A stretch of 64,000 bases of DNA from positions 26,140,967-26,204,966 of the forward strand of contig OY821744.1 of NCBI GenBank assembly GCA_963682055.1. The letters are read 5' to 3'. The position numbers were made by a program, and so were the translations under genes. Shown here one piece after another: positions 58,503 to 64,000 of this stretch. Below the pieces are notes generated by a model, which was given only the letters and a program-made list of their open reading frames with translations, had not been told where the DNA came from and searched no databases. Position 1 is the first letter of the stretch; the number at the start of each line of letters is the position of its first letter. The DNA comes from Primula veris. Taxonomy: Eukaryota > Streptophyta > Magnoliopsida > Ericales > Primulaceae.

Positions 58503-59103
58503 AAAATCACAAATTAGCTTATTTAGAAGCAATCAAATTGTGAGAGTTGTTTTAATTTCAACAATTTTGTAAAGAGCGTTTTATAAGCTCATTTGTGAGT
58601 GAGTGTTTGGGTAGAATCTTTTAAGCCAAAGTGTTGGTTAAAAGTTATAGGTTAAACACTTGGGTACTCATAGAGTGAGGGGGAGTCGTAGACTCGTAGA
58701 CGTGTTCGCTTGCACTTGTATCAAGAGTAGGAACCTCGGGTAGAGGGTGAGCGGATCGATTGATGAGCTCGGTAGGATTTGTAAAATCGGAAAGAACATT
58801 TTTAGTGAAATACTCGGTAGCGTGAATACCGAGGAGAGGACGTAGGCCGTTTTGCCGAACCTCTATAAATTGCGTTGTCAATTTCTTTTCCTAAACTTTT
58901 ACTTTCCGCAACTTATATTATTGCTTATTTTCTTGCTTGCGTTTAAGATTTCTTGCATTTCATTAACGTTTATTAAACGCTTAAGTTTAGAATTGCGATA
59001 GTTGGGTTGTTAGTTACACTTAAGTTTAATTCCGCAAAAAACATTAAAAACCTTATTCACCCCCCCTCTAACGTTTAGCCGCACGGGCCAACATGCTCAA
59101 TGA

Positions 59104-59743
59104 CACTCCTATTATCATTCATCATGTACTCGTGAAAGTCCGTGACGACAAATTTCTTTGCGCCAGCGTTATTCACCTTGTACTTCTTTTCGAGAGTCTC
59201 CCAAAGCTCCTTTGCAGTTGCTTTGGGCTCGAAGACACTGAATAAGGTGTCATCTAGAGCACACAGGATATAGTTTCGGCATAGATAGTCGGCATGTCTC
59301 CATGCCTCAACCGCCGATAACGACTGCTCGTCCAGATCGTCCTCGCTTAGGACGGGAGCAGTATCCTTAAAAAATCATGTTAAGTTTAGGGTGGTTAAAT
59401 AAAACAGCATCTTTTACTGCCAACGTTTGAAGTTGTCACCCCTAAACTTTTTCGGCTTCTCCAGATGAGAGGTCGGCAAAACAGGCATAGCCGAACGCAT
59501 CGGTGCCTTGCCCCTGGCCGCAGCCATAGCCTTGGCCGCTGCCGCAGCCTCAGCCGCAGCCGCAGCTTTGGCCATAGCATCAGCTTGGGCCGCTGCCGCA
59601 GCAGCCGCAGCCACCGTAGCTTGCGCCTGAGCGTCAGCCCCCACATTTGCATCTCCCGTAGTATTATGGACATTCCCACCAACCACTACTTCATGCGAAC
59701 TCACCAAACGGACAATAGGATCAGAGATATTTTCGTTCGTCAT
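59104..59743 (-). pseudogene. Copia-2 gag, truncated
   Basis: The frame starts MTNENISDPIVRLVSS at 59743 and includes an Ala-rich stretch (about 59490-59640 on the GC-rich strand), then PKKFRGDNFKRWQ. A TAA (59416-59414) and a TGA (59377-59375) interrupt it. The frame then continues through the retrotrans_gag core (AWRHADYLCRNYILCAL, KELWETLEKKYKV, FHEYMMND) to 59104, where Copia-3 LTR b cuts it. The zinc knuckle is lost. Confidence 0.88.
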
Positions 59744-60062
59744 CTTTCGGTTTCTGAAAAGACAACCAAAAGACTATAAGATACGCGTATTAGAATATTC
59801 TTGAACAAAACACCAAGTATTGAGAACTTGGTTTCTGTAAAAGAATTAAGATATAAAATAAATTAATTCAAGCTAATACCAAACTGGTTGGTATTTTCTC
59901 GAGAATGGTACAAATATCAAAATCAGAATACAACAATTTTAGAAATTTTTCTTTGCTACAAATATTCTAAAACCAGAATTGTAGCGGAAGAATCACTATT
60001 CCTTTTAATTTAAAAATTAAAATAAAATAGTACACAAACCAAAAATTAGTATCGGTTAAGAT
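59744..60062 (-). other. Copia-2 untranslated leader
   Basis: About 320 bp between the right LTR and gag. The bases next to the LTR (complement: ATCTTAACCGATACTAATT) do not match the usual initiator tRNA-Met primer site, so the primer is unidentified or the site is mutated. Confidence 0.6.
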
Positions 60063-61255
60063 TGTTGGTTTTGTTGCACGTAAAAGCAATAATTTAAAGT
60101 GCAAGGACTAAAAAGAAATAAACAATTTTATTTCTATAATGGAATGTGACTCTATTACAAATTCCGACACTGGCAGAATGTAAAAGCAATTAATTAAAAT
60201 TCCAGACAGAATAATATAAGGTATTAAACTGCTGGACTGGTTTGTAATTAAACAAAACTGTCTGACAGAATAGTATAAAACTATACTGCTGGACTGTTTG
60301 TTAATTAAAAGGAACTGCTTGACAGAATAGTATAATTACTAAACTGCTGGACTGTTTCTGTAAATAAATTACAGGACTGGAAAGTAAATTACAGAACTGA
60401 ATAGAAATTACAGAAAAAGAAAAAAGGCCTGAAATGAAATTACAAAACAGGAAAAATAAATTACAGAATTAAAATGTACAGAATATAAAATTGCAGAAAT
60501 GTAAAGACGGAATAAAAAAGGACAGAAAATAAATAGACGAGACTACTGTTTAACAGTATGCCTTTAACCGATATTCGCATAACCACTTTTGAGGTTTTTG
60601 GTTAAGTTTGACGCTTCGATCCCAAGGTACAACGTCTCGGATGACTCGCCGGAAACTGGGAACGAGTCAAGGTCGAGCTGTTGGTGGGTGGCTCTCTCTG
60701 ACTAAAATGTATCTTTGACATGTGGGGGTCTTGCCTATTTATAGGTTTGCTGAGTATCTCAGCCATTAAAATCACTTTACTACTGTCAGTTTTTGAAATT
60801 CGAAACTGCAGTATTAACTTTACAATGAATTCGGCCGACGAGCAAGCGCGCCCGACGAGGAAGTGTGGTTCACAATAGTGTGTGTATGTGGACACACATG
60901 TGTATGTGGACACACTACTTAATATCCATATGAGATAACTTAGTATATATATTGTAAAAATGATACGTCATTTTTTAATGCGGGATAAATCCCAATGAGT
61001 TATACTCATTAACCCATTTTTCAGCATTAAGAGTTTTTCTCTTTCTCAACCCCAATCTTTGACGCCACTTTCCATTCACTCACATTCTCCGAATAGGTCA
61101 TGCGACATACCGTTACGAACCTTGTCATACCATATACTCAACCGTCTTGAGTATGGTGCCAAAAGAGAACGGCTGTCATTTGGAATCTTGACTCAAAAAT
61201 GGTCTCGTGACCATTTAAAAACTACCATGTTAAACATAACATGGTTTTTCCAACA
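60063..61255 (-). repeat. Copia-2 5' LTR (right)
   Basis: The 1,193-bp LTR is bounded by TGTTGG and CCAACA and aligned along its length with 50746-52089 apart from two block deletions and some substitutions. Confidence 0.93.
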
Positions 61256-62866
61256 AGAAATGCAACCCACATTTCAATTAGTCACTATATATCAGTATAT
61301 CATAACCGGCCCAATAAAAGATGATGCCAACCAAACTGATATTTGAAAGATAATTAACTATTTGAAACAAAAAAAATTCAATTCTTAATTAAGACCAATC
61401 GAGTCACTCATTAAAATAACAAAAACAAGTTAACATTACATTTACATCGGCCTTAGATTCCAAAACAAGCTTAAAAAGCCCAGCAGATACAAAGTGCTTC
61501 CCAACACTTTCCGCTAACCTAACCTGAGCAAGCCAATACGACACAGTTTCCATCTTATCGAACCGGCATTTGCTACATCTCTCTGCAGTCTGATACGGTG
61601 TCCGTGATCCCTCGCCTCCTTCTAGAAAGTTTACGCTCTTCTTTTTCTTGGGTTTGTTGGTTTTTGAGACCTCTTTTGGTATTGGTGGAGTGGTTTGTAC
61701 ATGTTGGGCTGGTTTAGGAAATGGGTTGTTTGGTATTTGTTTTTGTTTGTGTATGGTTTTATTGGCTGGTTCTTTTGGGGGTGGGGTGGTTAGAGTTGGT
61801 TTGAGAGAGGGTTTTTGCCATTTGGGCTTTTCAGGTGCCACCTTATCCGGTAAGTTGGTGTTTCGAGCGGTACCAAAAACTCGCCTTCGCCAAAATAAAA
61901 GGCAGAATGAAGATATTTTTAGTCAAAAAATAAGTTTTGCAGCAAAATTTGAGCAGATCCATTTACTCCATGATTTATTATATCACGGAAATTTTATAAT
62001 TAGCCCCCATAATTTCAATGTAGTATCCAGTTCCTTGGTTTAATACTTTAATAGCAATAGTTTTAGTTCCCAGGTTCTCATGAGAAAAGTGACATATCAT
62101 GTGATCTCCTTAGAATAAATGGTTCTAACTTTTAAATCTAAGATTTTGAGAAGTTAAGTATTAACATAAACATATGAGTCCAAAAGAGTTTTATCGATGT
62201 ATCACCGATAGGTCACCTGATAAAATTATTCCACTGCAATCAAGTTTGTGGATACAACAATGATAAATAAGTCACTTATTTTTAAAGTATCGATTGATAC
62301 TAGTTTAAACTATGGGGAAAATGGGGAAAAGACTATAATTTGGGATGAAACTCTATGGAGATCAATACTACAATTAACTCATAAAAACAAGGCAGAATTA
62401 TGTAAAAATAACCATGTGGATTGTAAGCTACAAATTAATCACAGTTCAAGTAAAATTTATTTTAATTTCTCAAAGGTGCAGATGATACAAATATTTATCC
62501 TTGTATTCCAGTTATATTGTATATACTGTCCCAGGTTTTATAAATTTTTAAACTACATTGAATATTATCGATTCGACGATTTCAAAACCTGAAACAAACG
62601 AAACATAAGAAAAGGAAGAACAGAATCACCTTTGAACCAACGGTTGTTTGTTCGCCTTGTTTGATACCTGTTCAGTCGTTCGGTTATATTTCGATTTCAC
62701 ATGCTGAGATTTTGCATGTTTTCCTGAAACGCAAACATTGATTTAAAAAAACAATTAGTTTAAAACTCAGAAAGGATTAGGAAATAAGATTGGAAGTTAG
62801 AACAAGTATGTTACGCAAATGCTCTGCAGCATTTGCAGATTGAGTTTCCATAACCTGTTGCAGTTG

Positions 62867-64000
62867 CTACGAATAGAGTAATTTCAAGTAATATATACGA
62901 AAAACGATTATATAAACTAATAGTATTTTTAATTTTAATTTTAAATTAATTTTGGGATAGTTACATTTAAGTTTATTAATAGGTGTTAGCTTTTAAGTTG
63001 AACACACCTAAATAATAGTGAACCGACTTCACAATAATGTTACTCAAATATATACAAATATATAACGAGTATATAACGAGTATTAATGTTAATTTTGAAG
63101 TTTGAACATGGCGTGAGATTTGAAAGTTAGCAAGGACCCATTAAGAGCATCCAAGTTAATTAGTATTAGACGATCTACAATATTATTGTTATCTCTATTA
63201 TTAACTAAAATAGTTAGTTAAAAATACAATTTTTTATCTCAATTAGTTATGTTAAATCATGTGTTATCTTTATAGATGTTAAAAAAGTTGTTAAAAATAA
63301 CAATGTTTTTAATGTTATTAATTGATAATGTGACAAGATATCATTAATTTGAACGTGAACTCTATTTTAACTATTACTATTTTAGTTCCTATTTTAGAGG
63401 ATTTACAAAATGACTAATTAATGAAATTTCAATTAATAATTAATTTTAATTAAAATTAGATAAATTTATTAAGTTAATACACTAATGTGAATGTTAAATT
63501 TAAGTTACACATGTATCATTTAACATGCAATTAAATGATAATGTGTCAAAGTTAATATTATTAAAATTAACACAACTATTGTGTATTCTCTTGCACCATC
63601 ATTTTAAATGTTTTTTTTAAGTGTCACATGTATACATTACTTTTAAGTTTCACAGTAGTGTTTAATTTTAACAAACTAATCTAATTTTATATCATTATTT
63701 TTTTTAATTTAATTGATTGAAAAAACCTTTTTCATTTTGCACGCCACTGCCAGTTACTAAATTATTGACTAAACAATACAACTACACAACCAAGAAAGTG
63801 ACAGACAATGACAACAATACAAGGATTTATGATTTTGTAATTTTTTTGGGGGAACTAACAAATTCATAACAATTGCATCATTAACAGTAAAACTAAAATA
63901 AAGATCGGATGTTATATATATTATACGAAGGAGAAGATCTACGCATCAGGAAAGGAAAAGAAATAGTAGAATATATAGTGGAATAACGGTTAATTAGCTG
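62867..64000. other. AT-rich stretch upstream of the last visible host exon
   Basis: No further exon of the broken gene could be assigned. The sequence is AT-rich with repeated TTAATT words and no recognised element. Confidence 0.45.

Larger units (their letters stand above)
56571..59103 (+). repeat. Copia-3 LTR b, interrupted by a DNA transposon
   Basis: It starts TGTTGAACC and ends GGGCCAACA like LTR a. Bases 57227-58502 are a later insertion; without them the LTR is about 1.26 kb. Its right edge (59103/59104) cuts the Copia-2 gag. Confidence 0.9.
50746..61255 (-). mobile_element. Copia-2: 10.5-kb nested, internally deleted Ty1/copia element
   Basis: Direct LTRs at 50746-52089 and 60063-61255 are flanked by the target duplication AGAAA (50741-50745 and 61256-61260). 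The minus strand is coding: gag at the right, RT-RNase H at the left, and a purine tract (complement of ATCCCCCACA, 52090-52099) against the left LTR. No standard primer-binding site is evident next to the right LTR. Most of protease and all of the integrase core are missing. In their place are two Copia-3 LTRs, a Copia-3 3' fragment and a relic of a copia protease/pre-integrase region. The element sits in the last intron of the broken host gene at 50009-62866. Confidence 0.92.
50009..62866 (-). pseudogene. Unrecognised plant gene, split by a retrotransposon and carrying a premature stop
   Basis: Four exons join in frame on the minus strand: 62866-62815 (LQQVMETQSANAAEHL), 62723-62630 (HAKSQHVKSKYNR), 61884-61446 and 50236-50009. 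The third exon has RRVFGTARN, a Lys/Pro-rich tract, then a conserved-looking ERCSKCRFDKMETVSYWLAQ and LAESVGKHFVSAG. The fourth has LRVELNRCVLRHRYLSVEPE and ends QLESSLKD. Donor GAT|GTAAAT (61446) and acceptor TTTCCAG (50237) are sound, with phase 0. The third codon of the last exon is TGA (50230-50228), possibly from CGA. A 10.5-kb copia element fills the intron. No start codon was found, so the 5' end probably lies beyond the window. The protein seems basic and unlike any family I can name with certainty. Confidence 0.6.

Noticed and set aside
54418..59103. One intact Copia-3 element with matching target duplication
   Set aside because: Flanks GTATC and TGCTC differ, no primer-binding site follows LTR a, and minus-strand copia relic sequence lies between the LTRs.
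59465..59779. Arg/Ser-rich 104-codon ORF on the plus strand
   Set aside because: It is the antisense reading of the Ala-rich Copia-2 gag stretch; the composition is a by-product of GCN repeats.
62248..62592. 114-codon ORF on the plus strand
   Set aside because: AT-rich with no motif, and it lies in introns of the minus-strand broken gene.

Overview
The window is nuclear DNA of a flowering plant, most likely a eudicot. The evidence is AT-rich sequence, GT-AG introns, three intron-rich plant genes, many LTR retrotransposons and MITEs, and an AUXIN RESPONSE FACTOR 4 gene with two tasiR-ARF target sites. I could not settle the species or family. No bacterial genes, CRISPR arrays or viral genomes were seen.

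Layout. 121-7159: a plus-strand Ty1/copia retrotransposon (Copia-1) with near-identical LTRs, a 5-bp target duplication (GATTG) and four breaks in its coding region. Its apparent gag start codon and a splice donor lie inside the LTR. 9917-19820 (minus): a seven-exon gene for a TMEM209-like membrane protein (cytochrome-b561 N-terminal family, 671 aa). Its introns hold a complete 329-bp SMART/TRIM element, two Stowaway MITEs, a Tourist-like MITE and repeated copies of intron sequence; a foldback Stowaway-like element lies just upstream. 22200-28111 (plus): a 15-exon gene for mitochondrial isovaleryl-CoA dehydrogenase (411 aa). 32035-39827 (minus): a 12-exon ARF4 gene (763 aa) with B3, auxin-response and PB1 domains, preceded by a leader with several short upstream ORFs. 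40481-49980: a gene-poor stretch with one degenerate tRNA-Pro-like sequence and one promoter-like island.

50009-62866 (minus): a broken host gene of unrecognised plant family. Three exons (62866-62815, 62723-62630, 61884-61446) are separated from the last exon (50236-50009) by a 10.5-kb minus-strand copia element (Copia-2, 50746-61255, target duplication AGAAA) that sits in the last intron. The last exon also has an in-frame TGA at its third codon. Copia-2 is itself a mosaic: it has lost its integrase and carries two LTRs and a 3' fragment of another family (Copia-3). One of those LTRs is split by a 1.28-kb DNA element with long terminal inverted repeats.

The three intact genes have no evident shared pathway. 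TMEM209-like and IVD are divergent and share about 2.4 kb of upstream sequence; IVD and ARF4 are convergent. Exon boundaries were worked out by hand from reading frame, splice dinucleotides and remembered conservation of the protein families, so untranslated exons and transcript ends are not resolved.
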